Source of the DNA: Lachnospiraceae bacterium KGMB03038
GTDB taxonomy: Bacteria > Bacillota > Clostridia > Lachnospirales > Lachnospiraceae
Direction of reading: 5' to 3'
Length of the DNA: 64,000 bases
Assembly (NCBI GenBank): GCA_007361935.1
Contig: CP041667.1
Span: forward strand, 2,694,501 to 2,758,500
In this document: one piece after another, positions 52,431 to 61,460 of the stretch
Position numbering within the stretch: position 1 is the stretch's first letter
Layout: each line of letters starts with the position of its first letter
Notes under the pieces: generated by a model
What the model was told of the DNA's origin: nothing
The model's database searches: none
The model's input: the letters and a program-made list of their open reading frames with translations, nothing else
Made by a program: the position numbers and the translations under genes

Positions 52431-53645
52431 TTACATCTTCTTGATCCGCTCGATAGCCGCCACCGTATTCTCATAACTTCCAAATGCGGTCAGCCGGAAA
52501 TATCCTTCGCCGCTTGGGCCGAATCCGGAACCGGGGGTTCCGACTACGCCTGCCTTTTCCAGCAGATGGTCGAAGAACTCCCAGGACGTCATTCCTTTGG
52601 GTGTCTCCAGCCAGATATATGGAGCGTTCACACCGCCGGATACGCTATAACCCGCCTCTTTTAATCCATCGTATATAACTTTGGCGTTTTTCATATAGTA
52701 TGCGACCTGTTCTTTTAACTGCGCCTTGCCTGCCTCTGAGTATACGGCCTCTCCTGCCCGCTGTACGATATAAGGCGCTCCGTTGTACTTAGTGCCGTGG
52801 CGTCTCGCCCACAGAGAATGGAGCATTACATCTCCGGATTTCAGGTCTTTGGGCACGATCGTGGCTCCCAGTCTTACTCCGGTAAATCCCGCGTTTTTAG
52901 AAAAGCTTCTCAGCTCGATGGCGCAGGTCCTTGCTCCTTCACACTCATAGATGGTGTGGGGAACGTCCGCCTCGGAAATATAAGCCTCGTAAGCGGCATC
53001 GTAGATGATCACCGCTCCCACTTTGTTAGCGTAATCCACCCACTCCTGAAGCTGCGGCTTCGTGATCGTAGAACCTGTCGGATTATTGGGGAAACACAGG
53101 TAAATGATATCCGGCGTCTCTTTTGGCAGTTCCGGCGCGAAATTGGTCTCCTTTGTGCAAGGCATATAAATCACATCGCTCCATGTCTCCGTCTTGGGGT
53201 CGTATGTCCCGGTACGGCCCGCCATTACATTGGTGTCTACATAGACCGGATACACCGGGTCGCATACCGCGATCTTATTCTCTTTGGCGAAAATCTCCTG
53301 GATATTTCCAGAGTCACACTTTGCCCCGTCAGAAATGAAGATCTCGTCTGCCTGGATATCACAGCCTTTATCCTGGTAATCGTTTTTTGCCATAGCGCTT
53401 CTTAGGAACTCATATCCAAGATCCGGCGCGTACCCGTGGAAGGTCTCCGCGTGGGCCATCTCGTCTACCGCTTTGTGGAGACTGTCTATGATGGCCGGCG
53501 CCAAAGGCTGGGTCACATCCCCGATGCCAAGGCGGATGATACTCTTATCCGGATTCGCTTCTTGATAAGCCGCCACCTTCTTTCCGATGGTAGAGAAAAG
53601 ATAACTCCCCGGAAGTTTTAAATAATCTTGGTTCACTTTAAACAT
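52431..53645 (-). CDS. dapL: LL-diaminopimelate aminotransferase
   Basis: A PLP enzyme of about 404 residues converting tetrahydrodipicolinate to LL-diaminopimelate in one step, for lysine and peptidoglycan. The N-terminus 'YLKLPGSYLFSTIGKKVAAYQ' and 'IRLGIGDVTQPLAPAII' are DapL signatures; the PLP lysine is in 'ELRSFSKNAGFTGVRLG'. AGGAGA lies 7 nt before ATG 53645. It is followed in the pathway by DapF, whose gene lies just upstream in the same direction (101 bases). Confidence 0.94.
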   Translation of the reverse strand: MFKVNQDYLKLPGSYLFSTIGKKVAAYQEANPDKSIIRLGIGDVTQPLAPAIIDSLHKAVDEMAHAETFHGYAPDLGYEFLRSAMAKNDYQDKGCDIQADEIFISDGAKCDSGNIQEIFAKENKIAVCDPVYPVYVDTNVMAGRTGTYDPKTETWSDVIYMPCTKETNFAPELPKETPDIIYLCFPNNPTGSTITKPQLQEWVDYANKVGAVIIYDAAYEAYISEADVPHTIYECEGARTCAIELRSFSKNAGFTGVRLGATIVPKDLKSGDVMLHSLWARRHGTKYNGAPYIVQRAGEAVYSEAGKAQLKEQVAYYMKNAKVIYDGLKEAGYSVSGGVNAPYIWLETPKGMTSWEFFDHLLEKAGVVGTPGSGFGPSGEGYFRLTAFGSYENTVAAIERIKKM

Positions 53646-53746
53646 ATGCATCTCTCCTTTTTGCTGTTCTGCTCTTGCTGTATTGCCGCTTTTTCCCAAA
53701 CTGAAACGCGGCTTTTCACGCCAACGCTTCTCTCAGGCGCCTCCGG

Positions 53747-54628
53747 CTACTCCTTCCTGGCCGCTTCTTCCAGCGCCTCCAGATCGATCTCCCCGTCAAA
53801 TACAGTCCGGGCTGGTCCGGTCATGAAGACGTGTCCGTCTTCCCCATCCCACTCGATCTTCAGGTCGCCGCCCAAAAGGCGTACCGTCACCTCTCGTTCT
53901 GTCAGACCGTTCAAGATGGAAGCCACCGCCACAGCGCAGGCCCCTGTCCCGCAGGCCAGCGTCTCGCCGGAGCCCCGCTCCCACACCCGCATCTCCACGG
54001 TGTGACGGTCGATGACACGGGCAAATTCTGTATTGATCCTCCTTGGGAATCTGGGATGATTTTCAAAGGCGGGCCCGATCTTTTCAAGCTCCAGGCCCTG
54101 TACATCTTCCACATAGACTACCGCATGGGGATTGCCCATAGACACTCCGGTCATGCGATACTCCCTGCCCTCTACCAGGAGCGGCTCGTCCACTACGCTT
54201 CGCTTCTCCATCTGAGCGCCAGATTCTCCCAGGATCGGGATTTCCCCCGGCATGAGCACCGGAGCCCCCATGTCTACCCGGATCTGATCCGCCTTCCCGT
54301 TTTTGGGGAAAATATCCAAGTGTTTGATGCCTCCCAGTGTTTCTACAGTAATGCTGGACTGATCTGTCAGACCATAGTCGTAAACATACTTTGCCACACA
54401 GCGTATGCCGTTTCCGCACATCTCCCCTCTGGATCCATCCGCGTTATACATGCGCATCTCAAAATCCGCCGCTTTGGACGGACAGATCAAGATCAATCCG
54501 TCTGACCCGATCCCGAAATGCCGGTCACTGACCAGCTTGGCTGCTTTTGACGGCTCTTTCACCTCTTCTTTCAAACAATTGACATAGACATAATCATTGC
54601 CCAATCCCTGCATTTTCGTGAATTTCAT
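53747..54628 (-). CDS. dapF: Diaminopimelate epimerase
   Basis: The 293-residue epimerase converts LL- to meso-diaminopimelate. Both catalytic cysteines are seen: Cys71 in 'GEMCGNGIRC' and Cys226 in 'TLACGTGACA'. The N-terminus 'MKFTKMQGLGNDYVYVN' is typical; GAGGAGAG lies 6 nt upstream of ATG 54628. With dapL downstream it forms the DapL variant of lysine synthesis. Confidence 0.95.
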   Translation of the reverse strand: MKFTKMQGLGNDYVYVNCLKEEVKEPSKAAKLVSDRHFGIGSDGLILICPSKAADFEMRMYNADGSRGEMCGNGIRCVAKYVYDYGLTDQSSITVETLGGIKHLDIFPKNGKADQIRVDMGAPVLMPGEIPILGESGAQMEKRSVVDEPLLVEGREYRMTGVSMGNPHAVVYVEDVQGLELEKIGPAFENHPRFPRRINTEFARVIDRHTVEMRVWERGSGETLACGTGACAVAVASILNGLTEREVTVRLLGGDLKIEWDGEDGHVFMTGPARTVFDGEIDLEALEEAARKE

Positions 54629-54709
54629 GCTGTCTCTCCTCGTAAAAATGGGCGTTCTCATCCTGCAATGAAAACGCCTTTGTTTTTCTTTCTAATCCCT
54701 TAATTCTAT

Positions 54710-54919
54710 TTATTCCTCTTCGTCCAGCCAGTAGTCGTCCTCCAGCTGATTATAGGTATTGCCGTTATTATTCCCACAAGCAATTCCCCTTTTTACCGGG
54801 GCCAGAAGGAAACCTTTCACCACCCCAAGCAGCAGACAGCAGAGAATGACCAAAATCTTCTCCGCCGGCGTCCAGTCTCTTTCAAAAAATTCTTTGATGC
54901 CTTCCCAGACCGCTTTCAT
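54710..54919 (-). CDS. Small single-TM protein of unknown function
   Basis: A 69-residue protein with one TM helix (about residues 21-40, 'ILVILCCLLLGVVKGFLLAP') between an amphipathic N-terminus and an Asn/Asp/Glu-rich tail ending 'DDYWLDEEE'. AAGGAGG is well spaced before the ATG, so it is likely real. It lies just upstream of dapF in the same direction. No function can be given. Confidence 0.7.
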   Translation of the reverse strand: MKAVWEGIKEFFERDWTPAEKILVILCCLLLGVVKGFLLAPVKRGIACGNNNGNTYNQLEDDYWLDEEE

Positions 54920-55112
54920 AACTCTACCTCCTTATTATTTTATACTCACCACACTATTCTTACCTGTATCGGAACGATACCGGACGAAAGATTCCGCCCT
55001 TGGTACCATTATAAAATATTTCCCTTCAAAATGAAAGGGGAAATGTAATTGAAAAATAGAGTCCGCTCTGTTAAAATGAAAATATTCTATAATCCAGAAA
55101 GGGGATATGAAC

Positions 55113-55757
55113 ATGAGTCTTGCAATACCAATCGAAACCAGCGCCCGGCACATTCATCTTTGTGAAGAGGATTTTCATATTCTCTTTGGAGAAGGCGGCG
55201 CTCTTACTTATAAAGCTGATCTGAGCCAGCCCGGCCAGTATGTCTGCGAGGAGCGGCTTACAATAAAGGGACCAAAAGGAACCTTTGAGAATGTAGCCGT
55301 CCTTGGTCCTTTTCGTAAAGAAACCCAGGTGGAGATCTCCATGACCGATTCCCGCAAACTCGGAATCCCTGGTATGATCCGTCAGTCTGGGGAGACAGAA
55401 GGCACTCCCGGCTGTACGCTGGTCGGCCCTGCCGGAAGTTTGGAGCTGGATCATGGTGTGATCGTAGCCAAAAGGCACATCCACATGACTCCCGTCCAGG
55501 CTGTCCAGCTCAATGTCCGGGATAACGATGATGTGTTTGTGATCATGGAAAGCTATGAACGCTCTTTGATCTTTGCCGATGTGGTAGTCCGGGTCAGCCC
55601 GGATTACGCCCTTGCTATGCATGTAGACACCGATGAGGCAAATGCCTTCGCAAATGAAAATAACCCCACCGGGGTTATTCTCAAACTCTTTGGCGGCCGC
55701 ACCTACAATCTGCAAAAATGGGCAGAAGAACTGCAAAGCGGCATCCACCGTCTATAA
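55113..55757 (+). CDS. pduL: PduL-type phosphate acyltransferase
   Basis: A 214-residue phosphotransacylase that converts acetyl- or propionyl-CoA to the acyl phosphate, unrelated to Pta. The paired zinc-binding histidine motifs are 'SARHIHLCEEDF' near the N-terminus and 'AKRHIHMTPVQA' in the second half. It lacks an N-terminal shell-targeting helix and no microcompartment genes are near, so it is likely the free housekeeping phosphotransacetylase. ATG 55113 is 9 nt after GGGG; ATG 55107 is possible. Confidence 0.9.
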   Translation: MSLAIPIETSARHIHLCEEDFHILFGEGGALTYKADLSQPGQYVCEERLTIKGPKGTFENVAVLGPFRKETQVEISMTDSRKLGIPGMIRQSGETEGTPGCTLVGPAGSLELDHGVIVAKRHIHMTPVQAVQLNVRDNDDVFVIMESYERSLIFADVVVRVSPDYALAMHVDTDEANAFANENNPTGVILKLFGGRTYNLQKWAEELQSGIHRL

Positions 55758-55761
55758 ATTC

Positions 55762-56007
55762 TTATAGTTTTGCGCTCAGCGTTTTCGCCGTCACGCCTTC
55801 CACCATGCCAAGCTTCCCGGACAGGGAGCTGGCGGCATCCTGGGGCGCGTCGATCACTACGCTGATGATCGAAACACCTCTCTGTCTGTACGGGAGCCCC
55901 ATACGTCCAACAATATAATGCCGGTACTCATGAAGCAGGTCATTGACTGTTACTGCCGCTTCTTCATCCTTGACGATGATACTGATCACCGATACTCTGT
56001 TTTCCAT
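55762..56007 (-). CDS. TM1266-type hydrogenase-system regulator
   Basis: An 81-residue protein of the TM1266 family, a NikR-like ACT fold annotated as a putative regulator of iron-only hydrogenase systems. It has 'RVSVISIIVKDEEAAVTVNDLLHEYRHYIVGRMG' and 'GVSIISVVIDAP', typical of the family. Function is inferred from family context elsewhere; no hydrogenase gene is in this window. The ATG at 56007 follows AGAGGA. The upstream Tim44-like gene ends 37 bases before. Confidence 0.82.
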   Translation of the reverse strand: MENRVSVISIIVKDEEAAVTVNDLLHEYRHYIVGRMGLPYRQRGVSIISVVIDAPQDAASSLSGKLGMVEGVTAKTLSAKL

Positions 56008-56044
56008 TTTATCATCCTCTATCTTCCGTTCTTCTCCTCTGGCC

Positions 56045-56782
56045 TTATTCCGAAAACTGCCGGATATCCATCTCGTTTTTCTGCCGGATCTCATGCAGGA
56101 CCCAGCATCCTTCCTCATAGATAAACAGCCAGTATTCATAGAATCTTTCCGGCCGGGTATTGCCCCGCAGCACTTCTTTTGTCTGCCGGTCCACGTAATA
56201 TCCGATCATGCTTCCATGGATCAGATACCAGATCCGGTCGTCCGATTCCCCTTCCCGATCCACAGCCTGCACCGGGACCGCGCTCAGAAGCTTCACATTC
56301 TTCTGGACCACTTCCTCGCCCCGGATGACCATCCATTCCAGTTTTGCCTGCCACTGCTCCTTCAATTCCCGGCTTAGATACTCAGCGGCATAATCCGCGT
56401 CCTGTCTGCGCCAGCACTCCTGGATCTCATAGTACGCCTCTTCGATCCGTTTCTGGATCTCCCGATAGTTCCAATTCTTTCCAACTTTTTCATAGGCTTT
56501 CATCAGCCGGACGCTCTTTGCCTTCGCCTTCCGCGCCCGGTATACGAATACGATCGTACCCCCGGCCGCTATGGCGATCCCGATCCCGGTATTTAAAATG
56601 GAGCTGATGGGATTGGACCGTCTGGTCCCCGTATCTGAATACATGTGTCTGGAAGAGCCTCCTCCGCTGCTTCCACCGCTACTTCCACTGCTTCCGCCTC
56701 CGCCCGCTCTCGCATAGGCACTGAAGCCAAATACCAGAGATAAGAGCAGCGCGCACAAAAGCAGACGCAACCCTTTTTTCAT
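56045..56782 (-). CDS. Secreted/membrane Tim44-like domain protein
   Basis: A protein of about 245 residues: signal peptide (residues 1-24, 'LLLCALLLSLVFGFSAYA'), a Gly/Ser-rich stretch (25-46), a TM helix (about 62-80) and a C-terminal Tim44-like domain ('YEIQECWRRQDADYAAEYLSRELKEQWQAKLEWM'). Such proteins are common in Firmicutes and their role is unknown. ATG 56782 follows AGGGGGA. It precedes the TM1266-type gene in the same direction. Confidence 0.75.
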   Translation of the reverse strand: MKKGLRLLLCALLLSLVFGFSAYARAGGGGSSGSSGGSSGGGSSRHMYSDTGTRRSNPISSILNTGIGIAIAAGGTIVFVYRARKAKAKSVRLMKAYEKVGKNWNYREIQKRIEEAYYEIQECWRRQDADYAAEYLSRELKEQWQAKLEWMVIRGEEVVQKNVKLLSAVPVQAVDREGESDDRIWYLIHGSMIGYYVDRQTKEVLRGNTRPERFYEYWLFIYEEGCWVLHEIRQKNEMDIRQFSE

Positions 56783-56844
56783 ACTTTTCCCCCTGCTCAT
56801 TTTCCGGCGCCGGCCTTCTTACGGCCCACCGGACGAATTGTCCT

Positions 56845-58044
56845 CTACAAAGCCTCTTTGATCTGCTGGGCGAAGTTCTCCAGATCTTCCGCCCGGTCGC
56901 TTTTCAACGTAGACTTCAGAGACAGAGAGCCTTCCAAAATCCGCATTTCTTTCATTTCCTCCAACCGCTTCAAAATCTGCTTTCCGGCAGCCGCGGCCCA
57001 AGTTCCATTTTCCATCAGGGCGACCGTACGTTTCTGCACCGAAAGCGCTTTCATATCTGCCAGCAGATTTTCCATTGGCGGATAGATTCCTGCATTGTAG
57101 GTAGGACACGCCAGCACAAGATGGCTGACCCGGAAGATTTCTGAAATCAGATCTGACACATGGGTTCTTGATACGTCATAAACGGCAATATTTTTCACGC
57201 CTTTCTCGGCAAGCTGGCAGGCCAGCGCGTTTACCGCCTGCTCCGTATGGCCGTAAATGGAACCGTAGATCACCGCCACTCCTTTTTCTTCCGGCTCGTA
57301 TCTGCTCCATTTATCATATTTATCGATAAACCAATCGATCTCCGTACGCCAAATGGGGCCGTGAAGCGGGCAGATCATCTGGATATCCAGGGCAGATGCT
57401 TTCTTTAGGAGCGCCTGCACCTGGGCGCCGTATTTGCCGACGATATTGGCATAATATCTCCGGGCTTCTGCCAGGTATTCCTTCTCAAAATCCACCTCAT
57501 CGTTGAAAATAGTTCCGTTCAGCGCCCCAAAGGTTCCAAACGCATCGGCGGAAAACAGGATTTTCTCTTTCTCATCATAGGTTACCATAACCTCCGGCCA
57601 ATGGACCATAGGCGCCATAGCAAAACGAAGGGTATGGCTGCCTACAGAAAGGGTATCCCCTTCCTTCACCGTCATTGTGCGTCCTTCCATCTCTATATCG
57701 AAGAACTGTCCGATCATCTGGATCGCTTTGGCGCTGCCCACTACCTGCATCTGGGGATATTTCTCCATCAGAAGCCGGATATTTGCGCAGTGGTCCGGTT
57801 CCATATGATGTACGATCAGATAGTCAATGGCGCGCCCTTCCAGAGCTCCCTCCAGGTTCTCCAGAAATTGTCCGGTAACGGACTCGTCTACCGTATCCAT
57901 CAGAGCCACTTTCTCATCTATGAGCAGATAAGAATTATAAGATACGCCCTTAGGAACTGGGAACAAATTCTCAAACAGCGTGATCCGTCTGTCATTGCAG
58001 CCGACCCACAGAATGTCTTCGGTTACTTTCCTTATACTCTGCAT
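56845..58044 (-). CDS. Flavodiiron protein (FprA family)
   Basis: A 399-residue A-type flavoprotein. The lactamase-like diiron domain has H-x-E-x-D-H (His80, Glu82, Asp84, His85 in 'VHHMEPDHCA') plus 'MVHWPEVM', 'FSADAFGTFG' and 'CPLHGPIWR'. The C-terminal flavodoxin domain has the FMN loop 'YGSIYGHTEQAV'. It reduces O2 to water (or NO to N2O), with rubredoxin the usual donor; a rubredoxin gene is at 24.5 kb. It protects an anaerobe from oxygen. Single gene with its own promoter region. Confidence 0.93.
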   Translation of the reverse strand: MQSIRKVTEDILWVGCNDRRITLFENLFPVPKGVSYNSYLLIDEKVALMDTVDESVTGQFLENLEGALEGRAIDYLIVHHMEPDHCANIRLLMEKYPQMQVVGSAKAIQMIGQFFDIEMEGRTMTVKEGDTLSVGSHTLRFAMAPMVHWPEVMVTYDEKEKILFSADAFGTFGALNGTIFNDEVDFEKEYLAEARRYYANIVGKYGAQVQALLKKASALDIQMICPLHGPIWRTEIDWFIDKYDKWSRYEPEEKGVAVIYGSIYGHTEQAVNALACQLAEKGVKNIAVYDVSRTHVSDLISEIFRVSHLVLACPTYNAGIYPPMENLLADMKALSVQKRTVALMENGTWAAAAGKQILKRLEEMKEMRILEGSLSLKSTLKSDRAEDLENFAQQIKEAL

Positions 58045-58124
58045 TCGGTATCCCTCCTGAATCTATTTTTCTATAAGAACTCTCAAAAATGCATCCCACA
58101 TTATACCATACTTTGATGCCAGGG

Positions 58125-58907
58125 TCAAAAGGTCTGGCGGTTCCGGATCTGCCTTCCTTTTACGTCCATATGATACTCCTCCCGGTAGATCAAACCGGAA
58201 AGAGGGGTGATCTCATACCCTTGTTCCTGAAGTCCCTGGATCACTTCCCCCAGCGCTTCCGCCGTATACTTTGTACCGCAGTGGAACCGTATGATAGAAC
58301 CATTCGCCAGATCTTCATGACGCAGCACCGTATTTACAATCTGGTCCTTTCCATAGTCTTTCCAGTCCATACTGTCCACATTCCACAAAACGGTATCATA
58401 TCCCTGTTCTTTTGCTCTCAGGATCACTTCATCATCATAGTCTCCATAAGGCGGCCGGAACAGATCCATCTGGATTCCCGTCAGCTTCTCTATCCTTTGA
58501 TGGGCTTTCTGGATTTCCAGGTCCTTTTCTTCCAGAGACAGTCCCTTCATATTTTTGTGGTCTTCACTGTGGTTTCCAAGATCATGGCCCTTATCTTGGA
58601 TAGCTTTTACTTCCTGCGGATATTTCTCCGCCCACATCCCCGTGACAAAAAAGGAAGCTCGCGCCTGATAGATTTCCAGAATATCCAGGATTTTATGTAT
58701 ATCTTTATTTCCCCATGACACATCGAACGTCAGCGCCACTTTTTTCTCCTGCGTCTCTACAGAACAGATCGGCATTTCCCGCCCGTTTACATTATTGGAA
58801 ATGCTGACATACTCCTGGACGTATCTCCACAAACCAGCCGCCATGAGCAAAACCAGCATGGCCGCAAGTCCTCTGGTCCGCCATTTCTTTTTCCTCAGGG
58901 TTTCCAT
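58125..58907 (-). CDS. PdaB-like polysaccharide deacetylase
   Basis: A 260-residue protein with an N-terminal TM anchor (about residues 11-28) and a NodB deacetylase domain: 'ALTFDVSWGNKD', metal pair 'GNHSEDHKNM', 'FRPPYGDYDDE', 'WNVDSMDWKDYG' and 'IIRFHCG'. The 'TFDVSWG' form, with one Asp rather than Asp-Asp, matches the sporulation deacetylase PdaB group. It likely acts on peptidoglycan or another wall polymer in spore formation. Confidence 0.85.
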   Translation of the reverse strand: METLRKKKWRTRGLAAMLVLLMAAGLWRYVQEYVSISNNVNGREMPICSVETQEKKVALTFDVSWGNKDIHKILDILEIYQARASFFVTGMWAEKYPQEVKAIQDKGHDLGNHSEDHKNMKGLSLEEKDLEIQKAHQRIEKLTGIQMDLFRPPYGDYDDEVILRAKEQGYDTVLWNVDSMDWKDYGKDQIVNTVLRHEDLANGSIIRFHCGTKYTAEALGEVIQGLQEQGYEITPLSGLIYREEYHMDVKGRQIRNRQTF

Positions 58908-58968
58908 AGAAAACTCCCCAGTCTATACCATTACTGATAAGATATGCCGCTGGATTTTGTCCGGTTCC

Positions 58969-59010
58969 AAATAGGGACGGGGGATTTTTAATTTTCCCCC
59001 GTCCCTATTT
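58969..59010. repeat. Imperfect palindrome overlapping exoA end (REP-like copy 3)
   Basis: Arms of 16 bases (AAATAGGGACGGGGGA, 58969-58984, with 58995-59010) around an A/T-rich loop. The last codons of the exonuclease gene and its TAA (58988-58990) lie inside it. Same design as the other palindromes in this window but with GGGAC for GGGCC. Confidence 0.8.
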
Positions 59011-59752
59011 GAAGTTCTACCGGACAGTGGTCGGAACCCATCACGTCCGTTAAAATTTTGGCGTCGATCAAACGGTCTTTTAAGCAGTCTGACACACAGA
59101 AATAGTCGATGCGCCACCCCGCGTTTTTCTCTCTTGCCTTAAACCGGTAAGACCACCAAGAATAAATCCCCGTCTCCTCCGGATAGAAGTACCGGAAGGT
59201 ATCAACAAATCCGGCTTCCAGGACTTTTGAGAATTTCTCTCGTTCTTCGTCTGTGAACCCCGCGTTCTTCCGGTTGGTCTTGGGATTCTTCAGATCGATC
59301 TCCTTGTGAGCCACGTTCAGGTCCCCGCAGAAAACAACGGGCTTCTTCTCTTCCAGCTTCTTCAGATACGCAAGGAAATCTTCATCCCACCGCATCCGGT
59401 AAGGGAGTCTGGCCAGTTCGTTCTGAGAATTAGGGGTATACACCGTCACAAAGTAAAAGTCTTCATATTCCAGTGTGATCACCCTTCCCTCCTTGTCGTG
59501 TTCCTCGATCCCAATGCCCATAGCCACGCTCAGGGGTTCTTTCTTCGTAAACACAGCGGTCCCGGAATAGCCTTTGCGCTCCGCATAATTCCAATACTGA
59601 TAATATCCCGGAGTCTCCAGTTCAATCTGGCCCTCCTGGAGCTTGGTCTCCTGAATACAGAAAATATCCGCATCCGCTTCTTTAAAGAAGTCCAAAAATC
59701 CTTTCTGCACACAAGCCCGGATTCCATTTACATTCCATGAAATGAATTTCAT
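58988..59752 (-). CDS. Exodeoxyribonuclease III
   Basis: A 254-residue ExoIII/Ape1-type nuclease for AP-site repair. Catalytic motifs are in order: 'FISWNVNGIRA', 'FCIQETKLQEGQ', 'VYTPNSQNEL', 'FCGDLNVAHKEIDL', 'DYFCVSDCL' and 'GSDHCPVELQI'. ATG 59752 has GGAGG 7 nt upstream. The final residues after 'LQI' (Gly-Thr-Gly-Glu-Asn) and the stop come from the palindromic repeat. It lies 65 bases after truA in the same direction. Confidence 0.93.
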   Translation of the reverse strand: MKFISWNVNGIRACVQKGFLDFFKEADADIFCIQETKLQEGQIELETPGYYQYWNYAERKGYSGTAVFTKKEPLSVAMGIGIEEHDKEGRVITLEYEDFYFVTVYTPNSQNELARLPYRMRWDEDFLAYLKKLEEKKPVVFCGDLNVAHKEIDLKNPKTNRKNAGFTDEEREKFSKVLEAGFVDTFRYFYPEETGIYSWWSYRFKAREKNAGWRIDYFCVSDCLKDRLIDAKILTDVMGSDHCPVELQIGTGEN

Positions 59753-59817
59753 CTGTTTTCCTCCACTTTCAAATACACCCGGAGAAGTCCGGGTGTAGAT
59801 TCTTTCTTTATCTTGCA

Positions 59818-60552
59818 TCAATAATATACTTTCCGCAGAAACAGCCCTCTCGCGGGCGCCAGGAATCCGGCCAAAGACCGATCCTCCGCCGCGATCACCA
59901 CTGGAAGCATATCGGCATCTCTTTCTCCGGTCCCGATCTCCAGAAGCGTCCCCGTCAGGATGCGGACCATATGATATAGGAAGCCGGTCCCATAATAAGT
60001 GATCCTTACCTTCTCCCCGGTGCTTACGATCTTGATATTGGTGATCCGCCGCACTGGGTCTTTACAGTCTTTGTCGTCTGTAAAGCTGGTAAAGTTCTTA
60101 GGCCCGATCAGATATTTTACCGCGTCCCGCATAGCTTCAATGTCCAGCTTCACCGGGTAGTGATAACAGTACCTTCTGGAAAATACATCTGGCTTCTCCC
60201 TGCAGTCGATATAGTATTCGTATTTCTTTCCTTTGGCGCTCTTTCTTGCGTGAAATCCATTTTTTACCAATTCCACCTTCACGATCCTGATATCTTCCGG
60301 GAGATACCGATTCAGCGCATCTTTAAATTCCTTAGGATCATACAGCTTTGACAGTCTTACACTGGCCACCTGCCCTCTAGCATGGACTCCTGTATCCGTT
60401 CTGCCTGAACCGTCCACCTGAACCCGATATCCCACCAGCTTCCCGATGCTCCACTCCAGAACAAACTGGATGGTATTGTCGGTCGTCGCCTGCCGCTGCC
60501 ACCCTTGATATCTGCTCCCATCATAGGAAATCGTCAGTTTATAAGTCCTCAT
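59818..60552 (-). CDS. truA: tRNA pseudouridine synthase A
   Basis: The 244-residue enzyme makes pseudouridine at positions 38-40 of tRNA anticodon stems. The catalytic Asp is in 'GSGRTDTGVHARGQVA'; 'YDGSRYQGWQRQ' at the N-terminus and 'GTGFLYHMVRILTGTLLEIG' are also diagnostic. Full length. It is 36 bases after nrdR and precedes exoA. Confidence 0.95.
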   Translation of the reverse strand: MRTYKLTISYDGSRYQGWQRQATTDNTIQFVLEWSIGKLVGYRVQVDGSGRTDTGVHARGQVASVRLSKLYDPKEFKDALNRYLPEDIRIVKVELVKNGFHARKSAKGKKYEYYIDCREKPDVFSRRYCYHYPVKLDIEAMRDAVKYLIGPKNFTSFTDDKDCKDPVRRITNIKIVSTGEKVRITYYGTGFLYHMVRILTGTLLEIGTGERDADMLPVVIAAEDRSLAGFLAPARGLFLRKVYY

Positions 60553-60588
60553 TTTCTCTTCTCACCCAACCCGCTGTACTTTCAATCT

Positions 60589-61038
60589 CTATTTCAAAAA
60601 TTTCTTCAGCTCGTCCATAAAGGTATTTACATCTTTAAACTCCCGATATACAGACGCAAATCTGACATAAGCCACTTCGTCTAAGTCTTTCAGTTCGTCC
60701 ATAACAATCTCTCCAATAGCGCTGCTGGGAATCTCCTTTGCCTCCAGACTGAAGATCTTCGTCTCAATCCTGTCAATGGCCCGCTGGATATCTCCCGCGG
60801 ACACCGGCCGCTTATAGCATGCCTGAAGGATTCCTTTCTCGATTTTCCCCCGGTTATATTGTTCCCGGTTGTTATCCTTCTTAATAATGATCAAAGGGAT
60901 CGTCTCGATTTTCTCGTAAGTAGTGAACCGTTTCCCGCACATGTCGCAGGACCGCCTTCTCCGAATGGAATTGCCGTCCTCCGCCGGCCGGGAATCGATG
61001 ACTCTAGTATCAGGATTGCTGCAGTATGGACACTTCAT
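60589..61038 (-). CDS. nrdR: Transcriptional repressor NrdR
   Basis: The 149-residue regulator of ribonucleotide reductase genes. It has the zinc ribbon 'CPYCSNPDTRVIDSRPAEDG...RRSCDMCGKRFTTYE' (residues 3-45) and an ATP-cone domain ('IIKKDNNREQYNRGKIEKGI'). Full length for the family. It lies upstream of truA in the same direction. Confidence 0.96.
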   Translation of the reverse strand: MKCPYCSNPDTRVIDSRPAEDGNSIRRRRSCDMCGKRFTTYEKIETIPLIIIKKDNNREQYNRGKIEKGILQACYKRPVSAGDIQRAIDRIETKIFSLEAKEIPSSAIGEIVMDELKDLDEVAYVRFASVYREFKDVNTFMDELKKFLK

Positions 61039-61129
61039 CTTGTCTGAATTCCTTTCTTTTATCGTATATTATAGAGTATATCTTCCGCAAACCCAGAAGT
61101 CAAATCAATGAAACCGTTTTTCTTCCAAA

Positions 61130-61372
61130 TTATCGCGGCTCTTCATGGATCTCCACCAGGATGATATCCGGCCCGATCTTTCTTACACACCGAAAAGGGA
61201 TCACATATTCCCCGCCGTCACAGAAAATCCCGCAGAACTTTCCTGTTTTCGGTATAATAATAGCCTCAATACATCCCTGACATTCGTCTATGATTAAATC
61301 TACCACATATCCCAGCTTTTTACAATCACATGCGTTGATAACTTCTTTATCTTCCAATTCAGAAAGCCTCAA
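61130..61372 (-). CDS. YlmC/YmxH-family sporulation protein
   Basis: An 80-residue PRC-barrel-like protein of the YlmC/YmxH family: 'LSELEDKEVINACDCKKLGYVVDLIID' and 'GGEYVIPFRCVRKIGPDIILVEI'. A TTG start at 61372, 6 nt after AAGGAA, gives the family's usual N-terminus; ATGs further upstream would extend it into an inverted repeat. The role in sporulation is by family association only. Confidence 0.82.
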   Translation of the reverse strand: MRLSELEDKEVINACDCKKLGYVVDLIIDECQGCIEAIIIPKTGKFCGIFCDGGEYVIPFRCVRKIGPDIILVEIHEEPR

Positions 61373-61401
61373 ATCCAGTTCCTTCTTTCCTGGATGCGCA
61401 A

Positions 61402-61441
61402 ACATCCGCATATACTTCTTATAGACAGTATATGCGGATGT
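61402..61441. repeat. 14-bp inverted repeat between natB-like and ylmC genes
   Basis: ACATCCGCATATAC pairs with GTATATGCGGATGT around a 12-nt loop. It lies 20 bases after the ABC permease stop and could terminate it, though the following T run is short. Confidence 0.6.
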
Positions 61442-61460
61442 CGTATTTTCGTCATTCTCC

